Source of the DNA: UBA4782 sp034430215
GTDB taxonomy: Bacteria; Chloroflexota; Anaerolineae; Anaerolineales; Anaerolineaceae
Assembly: GCA_034430215.1 (NCBI GenBank)
Contig: DAOUFE010000028.1
Span: forward strand, 1-64,000
Direction of reading: 5' to 3'
DNA length: 64,000 nucleotides
How positions within the stretch are numbered: position 1 is the first letter of the stretch; every line of letters starts with the position of its first letter. A model generated the notes under the pieces. It saw only the letters and a program-made list of their open reading frames with translations. It did not search any database and had not been told where the DNA came from. Below, in pieces: positions 1 to 8,336 of the stretch. The translations under genes and the position numbers were made by a program.

Positions 1-235
1 CTTTGGGGGCACTTTCAATACCATCGAGGTACAGGTGCCAGCATAAGGACTCGAATTCCTTTGGGGGCACTTTCAATACCATCGAGGTACAGGTGCCAGT
101 ATAAGGATTTGAATTCCTTTGGGGGCACTTTCTATTTAACGAGGCTTCTCTCAACACCATCGAGGTGCAGGTGCCAAAATACCCCTTTCGGGGTACGGGC
201 AAAGATTCAAATTCCTTTGGGGGCACTCTTCGTTT
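1..235. repeat. 58-bp tandem repeat array, cut by the window edge
   Basis: Two near-identical 58-bp units (1-58 and 59-116) each begin with CTTTGGGGGCACTTTC and end with GAATTC. A third copy (117-214) keeps both ends but is expanded to 98 bp by inserted sequence, including a small TACCCC/GGGGTA hairpin. A fourth, partial copy starts at 215. Within each unit GGCAC and GTGCC are inverted, so a transcript could fold into a hairpin per unit. The array starts at base 1, so its true length is unknown. No spacers of CRISPR type are present and no ORF of note spans it. Confidence 0.85.
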
Positions 236-320
236 AACCTTCTCATCCTTTCAGGGAGAGGACTAAGGTGAGGGTGTGTTAACCTTCTCTACCTATCAGG
301 CAAATGATCGAAAGGGATAA
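236..320. repeat. degenerate dispersed repeat sequences
   Basis: After the tandem array come two diverged versions of a motif with the core CCTTTCAGGGAGAGGA followed by GTGAGGGTG (about 241-277, and a weaker one about 281-320). A related copy lies at 1456-1493. The motif pairs CTCACCC-like and GAGGGT-like ends and so is hairpin-prone. It resembles short intergenic repeats of the REP type. No promoter is evident between here and the AraC-type gene. Confidence 0.45.
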
Positions 321-400
321 TCCACTGCATGAAAAGAATCACAATCACGGTCAAGAGCTGTGTGATAGTATGAGATATCCTTACAGTTAGAGGCGAAAAC

Positions 401-1306
401 ATGGATAACTGGGAACCCGTAAAAGCTGTTCAAAGCATGCAGAGTTATATTGAAAAGCACCTTCAAGAACCAATCACACTACACAAACTGGCCAGCGTTG
501 CAGGATATTCTCCCTGGCATGCAGCCAAGATCTTCAAAACCCTGACCGGTAAATCCCCCTTCGAATATATTCGTACCATGCGGCTGTCGCAAGCTGCCAT
601 GCGGTTGAGGGAAGATGATGTCAGGATCGTGGATGTAGCATTCGATTTTGTCTTCGACTCTCATGAAGGTTTCACCCGCGCCTTCTCGAAGCAATTCGGG
701 ATCACTCCACAGCGTTTTAACCAGGAAAAACCTCCCATCAAGCTTTTTATGCCCGTCGATATCCGTGAAACCTATCTCGCCATAAAAAATGGAGAATACA
801 CTATGTCAGAAAATCAAAAATCCAGCACCATCTTTGTCCAGGTAGTCGACCGCCCTGCACGGAAACTGATTCTTAAGCGTGGAATCAAAGCAGATAATTA
901 CTATACCTACTGCGAGGAAGTAGGTTGCGAGATTTGGGATGTTCTCACCAACATCCAGCAGGCTCTTTATGAACCAATCGGCGTATGGTTACCCGAGAAC
1001 TTGCGCAAACCTGGCACCTCAATCTATGCCCAGGGGGTTGAACTTCCACTCGACTATACCGGGCCGGTCCCGGAAGGATTCGACATGATCGAATTATCAC
1101 CCTGCAAGGTGATGATCTTCCAGGGTGAACCGTACGACGATAGCGAATTCGAGAAAGCCATAATCAGTTTATGGGATACCATGAAGAATTTTCAACCGGA
1201 GTTATATGGTTTCCAATGGGCTGACGAGGATGGACCACGCTTCCAGCTTGCACCACAGGGGTATCGTGGTTACATTGAAGGTCGCCCTGTCAGGCCGCTT
1301 CGCTAA
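401..1306 (+). CDS. AraC-family regulator with C-terminal GyrI-like effector-binding domain
   Basis: The 301-residue protein begins with a double helix-turn-helix of AraC type. Residues about 8-107 carry 'LHKLASVAGYSPWHAAKIFK' and a second helix pair with 'DVAFDFVFDSHEGFTRAFSK' followed by the usual 'FGITPQRF'. After a linker, residues about 140-299 resemble the GyrI-like/AraC effector-binding domain (VQVVDRPARKLI at its start, the 'SPCKVMIFQGEP' strand, and a GYRGYIEGRPVRPL end). Such regulators sense small hydrophobic or cationic ligands and control efflux or stress genes. The gene stands alone, so its targets are not indicated. The start has only a weak purine stretch (AGAGGCG) in front. 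A strong hairpin follows at 1334. Confidence 0.88.
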   Translation: MDNWEPVKAVQSMQSYIEKHLQEPITLHKLASVAGYSPWHAAKIFKTLTGKSPFEYIRTMRLSQAAMRLREDDVRIVDVAFDFVFDSHEGFTRAFSKQFGITPQRFNQEKPPIKLFMPVDIRETYLAIKNGEYTMSENQKSSTIFVQVVDRPARKLILKRGIKADNYYTYCEEVGCEIWDVLTNIQQALYEPIGVWLPENLRKPGTSIYAQGVELPLDYTGPVPEGFDMIELSPCKVMIFQGEPYDDSEFEKAIISLWDTMKNFQPELYGFQWADEDGPRFQLAPQGYRGYIEGRPVRPLR

Positions 1307-1333
1307 GTATCTCTAAGTAGTTGATCGCAACAC

Positions 1334-1367
1334 AATCGGGTTACCCGTTAGAACGGGTAACCCGATT
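1334..1367 (+). terminator. intrinsic terminator-like hairpin after the AraC-type gene
   Basis: A perfect 16-bp inverted repeat (AATCGGGTTACCCGTT and its reverse complement) separated by 2 nt lies 27 bp past the stop codon. Only a short T stretch follows, so termination efficiency is uncertain. Confidence 0.7.
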
Positions 1368-1455
1368 TCCATTGGGGGTTATTGCATATTAAGAAATCTT
1401 TCAACTTCGTTGAGGTTCAGACCTCAAATAAAGCGATTTGAATCCGCAAATAAAA

Positions 1456-1493
1456 CTCCTCACCCTTTCAGGGAGAGAACCGTTATGAGGGTT
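1456..1493. repeat. degenerate dispersed repeat copy
   Basis: CTCCTCACCCTTTCAGGGAG followed by a GAGGGT-type end matches the motif seen at about 241-277. It sits between the AraC-type gene and the convergent TIGR04076-like gene. It explains most of this otherwise empty gap, which shows no other feature. Confidence 0.4.
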
Positions 1494-1534
1494 TCTATCT
1501 ATTTGGTAATTTCCGTATCATTCAACTTGAAATT

Positions 1535-1912
1535 TTATACCTCTGTTTTTGTGATCTTCACCACAATCCCTGAAGCTGGATCGATGCAACGCACATATTC
1601 AGTCGTTACGCCATTCTTATTGATCACCTTCTCGTATGGAGTACCTCGATATTCCCATCCCAGGGTGCCTCCAACACGCAAAACATGGATGATGGAATCC
1701 ATGCTGCTCATGAGCCACGGGCAGATTTTTCCAATATCGTCAGGATAGAGGAATTTTTGTCCCACCTGATAACTTTTCTCCCCATCGCCGCGATACATCC
1801 AGGCGCAGATTCCCAATGTCTCGAAATTCCGGGGGTAAACCACCTGTCCATTCTTTTTTTGGAGTTCTCCACCGTAGCCTTCGAAAATTTCTATCTCCAT
1901 CTTGTATGGCAT
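1535..1912 (-). CDS. TIGR04076-like small protein
   Basis: The 125-residue protein carries the signature I associate with TIGR04076 proteins: a 'VGQKFLYPDDIGKICPW' segment followed by a hydrophobic helix ending in 'LRVGGTLGW'. The CPW motif and the GG..W motif are the landmarks. Family function is unknown, although members often sit near redox or metal-related genes. Here the N-terminal extension (residues 1-45) is longer than in the common short members. An AGGAGG ribosome site lies 5 nt before the ATG on the minus strand. The gene is isolated and convergent to the AraC-type gene. Confidence 0.65.
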   Translation of the reverse strand: MPYKMEIEIFEGYGGELQKKNGQVVYPRNFETLGICAWMYRGDGEKSYQVGQKFLYPDDIGKICPWLMSSMDSIIHVLRVGGTLGWEYRGTPYEKVINKNGVTTEYVRCIDPASGIVVKITKTEV

Positions 1913-2224
1913 AATTTCCTCCTGGATTTCATTCCTATGAAAGGATATATTTCATTGTCAGAATTATCAAGTGAATTAAAACGAATTTTCCCTTAGTTGC
2001 CATTTATATCATTATAAGGATTCCTTATTATGAAATAACATTTCAAGAATTAATTGTTTTCTAGTAATAATTAGTGGGAAAATTATGAAAAAATATATAT
2101 TGGTCGATTTGTTTGGTGCATTGTTTAAATCCTTTGGATAAAAAATTATTCATATAATCCTTTCTTTGATAGCAGTTCATTCACAGCATATCAATACGCT
2201 ATTACTTCAAGAAAGACATTCTCT
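1913..2224. other. AT-rich divergent intergenic region
   Basis: This 312-bp stretch separates the minus-strand TIGR04076-like gene from the plus-strand PHP gene. It is strongly AT-rich and must hold both promoters. A TATAAT hexamer at 2153-2158 could serve the PHP gene 66 bp downstream, but I find no convincing -35 at 16-18 bp. No ORF or strong hairpin is seen. Confidence 0.4.
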
Positions 2225-3082
2225 ATGTCCATTTCCACACACAATCTCTGCCTCGAACCTGATTCACCTATTGATCTCCATCTGCACACCATCTATAGTG
2301 ATGGTCAATGGAAAGCGGAACACCTGATCGATCATCTCCTGAAAGATCAGTTCAGCCTGGCAGCGATCACCGATCATGATCGTGTAGATACACTCAGCTC
2401 AATTCAAACTCTGGCGCTGGAGAAACACATGCCTTTGCTTGTGGGTGTTGAAATGAGCACCATGTGGAGAAATGAGATGGTCGATCTACTATGCTATGGG
2501 TTTGATCCTGATCAAAACGCACTCGATTCTCTGGCGCAAGACCTACTTCACCGCCAACAGGAAAACTCGCGAGATGTCTACGTGAAACTTCAGCAACAAG
2601 GCTACACTCTTTCCCCCAGTGACTTATCAATGATCTTGGAACAAACCAGTCCGCTGCAACAGTTCGGGTTCGCAACCGCTTTGAAAGCACATGGGTATGG
2701 TCTTGGTCAACCTTCCATGGAGAAAATCCTTATGGAAGCGGGTTGTGCATTTGCTTCCAATGATTTATCAGCGGTCGTGCAGGCTGCACACCAGAGTGGC
2801 GCAATATGCCTGATCGCCCATCCCGGGCGCGGCGATGGTTTTGTCAATTTTAATGCTTCCTTGTTGGATCAATTTTGCCAGGAAGCTCCGATTGACGGTC
2901 TGGAAGTCTACTACCCGCTACATTCACCCCAACAGACTAATATGTATCTGGAATATGCCCAGCGCAATCATCTATTGATCAGTGCTGGATCCGACTCCCA
3001 TAGTTCAGAAAAACTACCCATCAAATACCTGGCAGTATATTGCCGTGACCTGCTAGAGCGCCTGGGTATTCAAATTAAGTAA
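2225..3082 (+). CDS. PHP-domain phosphoesterase (RNase AM / nucleoside bisphosphate phosphatase type)
   Basis: The 285-residue protein has the full set of PHP metal-site motifs: HLH at 19-21, D26, 'ITDHD' at 48-52, E76, H199 in 'LIAHPGRG', E227 in 'DGLEVYY', and 'SDSH' at 256-259. This matches the TrpH/YciV branch, whose characterised members hydrolyse the 3' phosphate of nucleoside 3',5'-bisphosphates or act as 5'-3' exonucleases on short RNA. The region between E76 and H199 is the helical insertion normal for this branch. The ribosome site is weak (GAAAG). The gene is monocistronic and followed by a small hairpin at 3094. Confidence 0.82.
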   Translation: MSISTHNLCLEPDSPIDLHLHTIYSDGQWKAEHLIDHLLKDQFSLAAITDHDRVDTLSSIQTLALEKHMPLLVGVEMSTMWRNEMVDLLCYGFDPDQNALDSLAQDLLHRQQENSRDVYVKLQQQGYTLSPSDLSMILEQTSPLQQFGFATALKAHGYGLGQPSMEKILMEAGCAFASNDLSAVVQAAHQSGAICLIAHPGRGDGFVNFNASLLDQFCQEAPIDGLEVYYPLHSPQQTNMYLEYAQRNHLLISAGSDSHSSEKLPIKYLAVYCRDLLERLGIQIK

Positions 3083-3093
3083 CAAAATACCTC

Positions 3094-3116
3094 AAAGGGT
3101 TACGACCCTTTCGTTT
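3094..3116 (+). terminator. short terminator-like hairpin
   Basis: AAAGGGT, loop TACG, ACCCTTT, then CGTTTC lies 11 bp after the PHP stop codon. The stem is 7 bp and the T-tract is imperfect, so this is a weak call. Confidence 0.4.
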
Positions 3117-3327
3117 CGATCCATCCCGGGAAGTATTATCACCACTTTATGATAGGCTGATTCAGGTTGATCAGATCAGTGTCAGTATTGCAATAAGCAA
3201 TTTCCAGTATTCGAGCATGTGAAATTTCATTGTTGATCTATTGAAAAAGGATTTACAGATAGACTATCAATATTTACTTACAATTTTTGTATACTAGAGA
3301 TATATTTGATTTTTCACAGGTGATGGA

Positions 3328-5916
3328 ATGTCAAAATCCCAGTTTTCCATAGCTGATGAAAAGAATCTCGAAATCACTCCCTATTGGCATTACCCCCCAG
3401 AAGAATTATTTTCACTATTGAAAAGCCGTAAAGAAGGTCTGACGACCAAAGAAGCCCAGGAAAAGCTATCGCTTCTAGGGCGTAATACCCTGGTTACTAA
3501 AAGAAAAGCAACTCCATTTAAATTTTTCCTGAATCAATTCACAAGCCCTATTGTTCTCATATTGTTGAGTTCAACAATCATTTCAGCATTTGTTCGTGAT
3601 TGGGTGGATGCGATCATCATTTTCATTATCGTACTGGGAAGTGCCATTCTCAGCTTTGTTCAGGAATACAACGCAAATAATGCAGTGGAAAAATTACGGC
3701 AGCAGGTAAGTCATAAAGCACGTGTTCTCCGAGATGATCACGAGCAGATGATCCTATCTGAAGAATTGGTGCCAGGGGATGTTGTTTTGCTATCTGCGGG
3801 CAGCCTCATCCCAGCAGATGGAGTTTTGCTCGAAGCCAAGGATTTTTTTGTCAATCAATCGGTATTAACGGGAGAAACCTTTCCTGTAGAAAAGATTCCC
3901 GGCACGGTGCCAGTAGAATCAACTTTGCAGGAACGCACCAATTACATTTTCATGGGCACGAATGTCCGTACCGGAAGTGCAAAAATGCTTATCACACAAA
4001 CTGGCAGGCAGACAAGCTATGGGCAAATAGCCAGACATCTTACGTTGCGTCCTCCTGAAACAGAATTTGATCGCGGAATTCGTCGACTTGGTTATTTGCT
4101 TACTGAGATCATGTTCATCCTTGTAATTACTATTTTTGCGGTGAATGTGCTCCTAAAAAAACCGATTCTTGATGCATTGCTTTTTTCTATCGCTTTGGCT
4201 GTGGGATTAACCCCTCAGCTTTTGCCTGCCATCATTAATATGAATCTTTCCAAAGGTTCACAGCTGATGGCATCTGCAGGTGTTATCGTTCGCAAGCTAT
4301 CTTCCATTGAAAATTTTGGAAGCATGGATATCCTTTGTACCGACAAAACGGGAACCCTGACTCTTGGAGTGGTAAAGCTGGATGGGGCAATGGATATTGA
4401 TGGTAATCCCTCCGAAAAGGTGCTGCATGCCGCTTGGCTGAATGCTTATTTTCAGGCTGGAATGTCTGACCCATTGGATGATGCGATCATTAATTTTGGT
4501 ACTTATCCGGCTACAGAAGAGTTGAAAATTGATGAAATTCCCTACGACTTCATAAGGAAAAGACTTAGTGTAGTTGTAAAGGGAGATCTTACCCTTTTCA
4601 ATGATGATACAGTAAAGCATCTGATCGTGACTAAAGGTGCTTTCCAAAAGATCGTAGAAGTTTGTGATTTTATCCAAATAAAAGAAAATGTAGAAAATCT
4701 CAATGGGGCACATCTAGATGAATTGCAACAGCGGTATGAAAAATGGAGTGAGGAAGGTTTCCGTGTTCTTGGGGTTGCCATTCGTCCTGCGGGTGAAAAA
4801 GATTGCTACGACCGTACAGATGAAAAGCAGATGATCTTTTTAGGATTTCTGCTGTTCTTTGATCCCCCCAAGCCCAGAGTAATGGAAACTATCTCACGTT
4901 TACAGAAATTAGGTGTGAATCTTAAAATCATCACGGGCGATAACCATCTGGTTGCTGTCCACACCGCCCAAGCGATCGGTATCCAGTATCCAAAGGTAAT
5001 GATCGGTTCTGATCTGGGGAATATGCATGATGACGCCCTCATACATGTAGCTGAACATACAGATATTTTTGCAGAGGTTGACCCCAACCAGAAAGAAAAG
5101 ATCATATTGGCGCTTAAGAAAACGGGGCATGTGGTTGGATACATGGGAGACGGGGTAAATGATGCACCATCTCTTCATAATGCTGATATAAGCATTTCTG
5201 TAGATAATGCCGTTGATGTAGCAAAAGAATCTGCAGATTTTGTCTTGATGAAACAAGACCTTGAAGTTCTGGAGCAGGGAATAATCAACGGAAGAAAAAT
5301 TTTTGCCAATACTTTAAAGTATGTTTTTATGGCTACCAGTGCAAATTTTGGGAATATGTTCAGCGTAGCTGGGGCTTCCTTATTTCTTCCATTCCTTCCC
5401 ATGCTGCCAAAACAGATCTTGCTCATCAACTTCCTGACAGATCTACCGGAAATGACTATTGCCGGAGACAGGGTTGATGATATTTTCATACAACGACCAC
5501 ATCGCTGGAATGTGAATTTCATTCGTCGTTTCATGTTGGTATTCGGCACACTTAGTTCAGTTTTCGACTATGCTACCTTTATTTTGCTCTTATATGGGTT
5601 AAAGGCTTCTCAACAAAGCTTTCATACGGGTTGGTTTATCGAATCAGTCCTGTCTGCCGCATTGGTGGTTTTCGCCATGCGAACACGTCTTCCCATTCAA
5701 AAAAGTCTCCCGAGCCGTGCCATGATGATAGTAACTGCAATAGTATGTTTCATTGCAGTGGTAATTCCCTACTCACCCATCGCATCTCTTCTAGGATTTT
5801 CGCCCTTGCCACTTCATTATCTGAGCTTGATATTCGCAATTGTAATAATCTACTTTATTTCTGCAGAATTTACCAAACGTTGGTTTTACAAACAATTAAG
5901 AAACCATGAAAAGTAA
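3328..5916 (+). CDS. mgtA: magnesium-transporting P-type ATPase (MgtA-like)
   Basis: The 862-residue protein has the complete P-ATPase plan. There is an N-terminal cation-ATPase domain (about 20-90), the actuator 'TGE' at 181-183, the phosphorylated aspartate D339 in DKTGTLT, and the hinge motif 'GDGVNDAP' at 607-614. A C-terminal membrane block carries 'FGNMFSVAGASLFLPFLPML' and 'NFLTDLPEM', which are typical of type IIIB Mg2+ importers. The length matches MgtA/MgtB (about 860-900). The protein would bring Mg2+ into the cytoplasm at the cost of ATP. I looked for an M-box Mg2+ riboswitch in the 245 bp upstream and did not find one. A TATACT hexamer at 3290-3295 may be the -10 box. The stop overlaps the start of the next membrane-protein gene by 11 bp. 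Confidence 0.95.
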   Translation: MSKSQFSIADEKNLEITPYWHYPPEELFSLLKSRKEGLTTKEAQEKLSLLGRNTLVTKRKATPFKFFLNQFTSPIVLILLSSTIISAFVRDWVDAIIIFIIVLGSAILSFVQEYNANNAVEKLRQQVSHKARVLRDDHEQMILSEELVPGDVVLLSAGSLIPADGVLLEAKDFFVNQSVLTGETFPVEKIPGTVPVESTLQERTNYIFMGTNVRTGSAKMLITQTGRQTSYGQIARHLTLRPPETEFDRGIRRLGYLLTEIMFILVITIFAVNVLLKKPILDALLFSIALAVGLTPQLLPAIINMNLSKGSQLMASAGVIVRKLSSIENFGSMDILCTDKTGTLTLGVVKLDGAMDIDGNPSEKVLHAAWLNAYFQAGMSDPLDDAIINFGTYPATEELKIDEIPYDFIRKRLSVVVKGDLTLFNDDTVKHLIVTKGAFQKIVEVCDFIQIKENVENLNGAHLDELQQRYEKWSEEGFRVLGVAIRPAGEKDCYDRTDEKQMIFLGFLLFFDPPKPRVMETISRLQKLGVNLKIITGDNHLVAVHTAQAIGIQYPKVMIGSDLGNMHDDALIHVAEHTDIFAEVDPNQKEKIILALKKTGHVVGYMGDGVNDAPSLHNADISISVDNAVDVAKESADFVLMKQDLEVLEQGIINGRKIFANTLKYVFMATSANFGNMFSVAGASLFLPFLPMLPKQILLINFLTDLPEMTIAGDRVDDIFIQRPHRWNVNFIRRFMLVFGTLSSVFDYATFILLLYGLKASQQSFHTGWFIESVLSAALVVFAMRTRLPIQKSLPSRAMMIVTAIVCFIAVVIPYSPIASLLGFSPLPLHYLSLIFAIVIIYFISAEFTKRWFYKQLRNHEK

Positions 5917-6943
5917 TAATTCTCAGGTTACTCCTCCAAAGGTACATCCCTGGCGCTACCTTCCAATAATTATCATTCTTGGATTAGGTGTCCATCTGCT
6001 TGTACCACAAATCACCCAGCTAGAGCATTCCTGGGCAGTAGTAAAAAACCTTACTTGGTGGGCAGTCGCCCTGGCAGTTATTGCACAAATCCTCAGTTAC
6101 CTGGGAAATGGTTTTCTCTTGCATAGTCTTGCCAGCTCTGAACAGAATAAGTTATCCATTTTCAAAGGTGCAGTTATCGCTTTGGCATCTGCTAGTATTG
6201 GGCTTATTGCAGGTGGCTGGTTGACTGGAGCAGCAGTAACCTATAGCTGGATAAAGAAAGAAACGAGTAATAGCAGTAAAGCCCTTCTTGCAGGAACATT
6301 GCCTTCTATTCTGAACAATGGGGTTTTACTTGTTGCTGCATTGTTTGGAACGCTTTACCTGCTCATTATTCACGATCTGAGCAAATCGCAAATGACCGAA
6401 TTCAGGATCATCCTTTTAATGCTTGCTATTATTGCAGCCTTAATATATATATCATTCCAATTCCCCGAAAGAATGAGAAAAGTGCTGATTGAAGTTCTCC
6501 GCTTCTTCACAAAACTTCGCAAGAAACCTTTTGACCCAGAAAAAACAACTTCCACTCTCGAGCAATTCTTAGATGCATGGAAAATTTTTATCAAAAGTAA
6601 TTGGTTGAAACCTGTACTTGGAGCAATTGCGAATGTTGGGTTCGATATGCTGACACTTTACTTTGTCTTTGTTGCTGCAGGAGACTTTATCAGCCCGGGC
6701 ATCTTGTTCGCCGGGTATGGGTTGCCATTATTTCTCGGCAAGATTGCTTTCATTACCCCTGGCGGACTTGGTGTAGTTGAAGGTTCAATGGTAGCCCTTT
6801 ACGATAGCTTAAAAGTTCCAAATGAAGTCAGCGTTGTTGTCATTCTGGGCTATAGGCTGATATCTTTCTGGCTTCCAACGATTTTCGGTTTTATTGCAGC
6901 ACCTTATCTGACAGGAAGATTCTCAAAAAATGGGAGAAAATAA
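5906..6943 (+). CDS. UPF0104 / lysylphosphatidylglycerol synthase TM-region-like membrane protein
   Basis: The 345-residue protein is almost entirely hydrophobic, with about eight predicted membrane segments. The C-terminal 'ITPGGLGVVEGSMVALY' is the hallmark of the UPF0104 family, related to the flippase half of MprF. It lacks the cytosolic aminoacyl-transferase domain, so it would not itself make lysyl-PG. It may move a lipid or another amphiphile. The start codon overlaps the mgtA 3' end by 11 bp, which implies translational coupling and a membrane-homeostasis link. The substrate is unknown. Confidence 0.82.
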   Translation: MKSNNSQVTPPKVHPWRYLPIIIILGLGVHLLVPQITQLEHSWAVVKNLTWWAVALAVIAQILSYLGNGFLLHSLASSEQNKLSIFKGAVIALASASIGLIAGGWLTGAAVTYSWIKKETSNSSKALLAGTLPSILNNGVLLVAALFGTLYLLIIHDLSKSQMTEFRIILLMLAIIAALIYISFQFPERMRKVLIEVLRFFTKLRKKPFDPEKTTSTLEQFLDAWKIFIKSNWLKPVLGAIANVGFDMLTLYFVFVAAGDFISPGILFAGYGLPLFLGKIAFITPGGLGVVEGSMVALYDSLKVPNEVSVVVILGYRLISFWLPTIFGFIAAPYLTGRFSKNGRK

Positions 6944-7097
6944 AAGTAGACCTAATTCACAGTAAAGGTAACTGGTTTCTTTATTTACTAAATGAGAATA
7001 AATATTGAGGAATAATCTTTACTTCGAATTTTAAGAGTTTCGTCAGCTTTTAATTTTCTTTCACATCTAATTCATTCACAAAGGGTTTAACAACTAT

Positions 7098-7128
7098 GTG
7101 ACAAAATTGCCCTGTTATATGCTACAAT
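7098..7128 (+). promoter_or_regulatory. putative promoter of the sphingoid-base gene pair
   Basis: TACAAT at 7123-7128 is preceded by TGC (7120-7122), which makes an extended -10. A GTGACA box lies at 7098-7103 with a rather long 19-bp spacer. It is the best promoter in the 200-bp gap before the acyltransferase gene. Confidence 0.4.
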
Positions 7129-7156
7129 CCTCTAAATTCTTACCGGAGTGATGTCG

Positions 7157-8335
7157 ATGGATTTATTTGATAAATGTTCACAGTTCACAGCTGCAAAAGA
7201 AGCTGAAGCGAAAGGGCTTTACCCTTTCTTTCGTCCCCTATCGGATAATGAAGGTACCGAGGTGGTTTATCACGGTCAACGTTTGATCATGTGTGGCTCC
7301 AATAATTACCTGGGTTTAACCACTCACCCAAAAGTACGCGAAGCTGCCATCAAAGCAATAGAACGTTTTGGAACCTCCTGTACTGGCTCACGTTTCTTAA
7401 ATGGCACACTCGAAATGCACGAACAACTCGAGCATGAACTGGCAGAATGGGTCGGTAAAGAAGCCAGCCTTACATTCTCTACCGGTATGCAAGTGAACCT
7501 GGGTACGGTAAGCGCATTGATCAGTCGCGGTGATTATGTAATATTGGATAAAGATGATCACGCCAGCATCGTTGATGGAGCCCGCCTTGGGTATGGCAAG
7601 ATCGAACGTTATGCACATAATGACATGGAATATCTCGAAAGAGTGTTACAGTCCATTCCTGCTGAAGCAGGTAAATTGCTTGTAGTGGATGGCTTGTTCT
7701 CGATGGAAGGAGATCTCGCCCCCCTGCCTGAGATCATTCCCCTTGCTAAAAAATATAATATGAGAATAATGGTCGATGACGCTCACGGAATGGGCGTTTT
7801 AGGAAAGGGGCATGGTACTGCTGCAGAGTTTGGTGTTACCGGTGATGTCGATCTTATCATGTCCACCTTCAGCAAAAGCTTTGCTTCATTAGGTGGTTTT
7901 ATCGCAGGTGATGAAGAAGTAATTCACTTCATCAAGCATGCAGCACGGTCTCTCATTTTCAGTGCCAGCGCGCCTCCAGCCAATATTGCTGCAGCATTGG
8001 CAGCTTTACAGGTGATGCGTGAAGAACCAGAACGCATCGCACGCGTGAACCAGATTGGTGAGAAGATGCGTACTGAATATAAACGGCTAGGATTCAACAT
8101 TGGTCACTCTGTAACCCCCGTCATTCCAATTCTTATCGGCGACGATGAGCGAACATTCTATTGTTGGAAGCGATTATTCGAAGAGGGTGTGTTCATTAAC
8201 CCTGTCATTTCTCCTGCGGTACAGCAAGGTCACCAATTACTGCGAACCAGCTACATGGCAACCCATACCGATGCACAATTGGATAAAGTGCTCACCATTT
8301 TTGAAAAAGTCGGTAAAGAAGTCGGATTGATCTAA
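7157..8335 (+). CDS. spt: serine palmitoyltransferase-like alpha-oxoamine synthase
   Basis: The 392-residue protein belongs to the PLP-dependent alpha-oxoamine synthase family (BioF, KBL, HemA, SPT). The PLP lysine is K240 in 'STFSKSFASLGGFI', and the cofactor aspartate lies in 'VDDAHGMGVLG'. The stretch after the lysine, with 'RSLIFSASAPPA', matches bacterial SPT better than BioF as I recall these families. The reaction would be serine plus a long-chain acyl thioester to 3-ketosphinganine. The reading frame is open from a GTG at 7148. I prefer the ATG at 7157, because GGAG (7145-7148) lies 8 nt before it. A KDSR-like reductase starts 1 nt after the stop codon, which strongly supports the SPT reading. 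BioF-type activity remains the alternative. Confidence 0.78.
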   Translation: MDLFDKCSQFTAAKEAEAKGLYPFFRPLSDNEGTEVVYHGQRLIMCGSNNYLGLTTHPKVREAAIKAIERFGTSCTGSRFLNGTLEMHEQLEHELAEWVGKEASLTFSTGMQVNLGTVSALISRGDYVILDKDDHASIVDGARLGYGKIERYAHNDMEYLERVLQSIPAEAGKLLVVDGLFSMEGDLAPLPEIIPLAKKYNMRIMVDDAHGMGVLGKGHGTAAEFGVTGDVDLIMSTFSKSFASLGGFIAGDEEVIHFIKHAARSLIFSASAPPANIAAALAALQVMREEPERIARVNQIGEKMRTEYKRLGFNIGHSVTPVIPILIGDDERTFYCWKRLFEEGVFINPVISPAVQQGHQLLRTSYMATHTDAQLDKVLTIFEKVGKEVGLI

Positions 8336-8336
8336 T

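Noticed and set aside
1..235. Possible CRISPR array
   Set aside because: Units are 58 bp head to tail with no unique spacers, and no cas genes are present.
3083..3327. M-box magnesium riboswitch before mgtA
   Set aside because: None of the conserved M-box stems or core sequences could be recognised in the 245-bp gap.
6944..7147. tRNA or small structured RNA in the gap before the SPT-like gene
   Set aside because: No cloverleaf or stable stem is visible, only AT-rich sequence and the putative promoter.
7397..7618. Minus-strand ORF within the SPT-like gene
   Set aside because: It is a shadow of conserved coding sequence and shows no family features.
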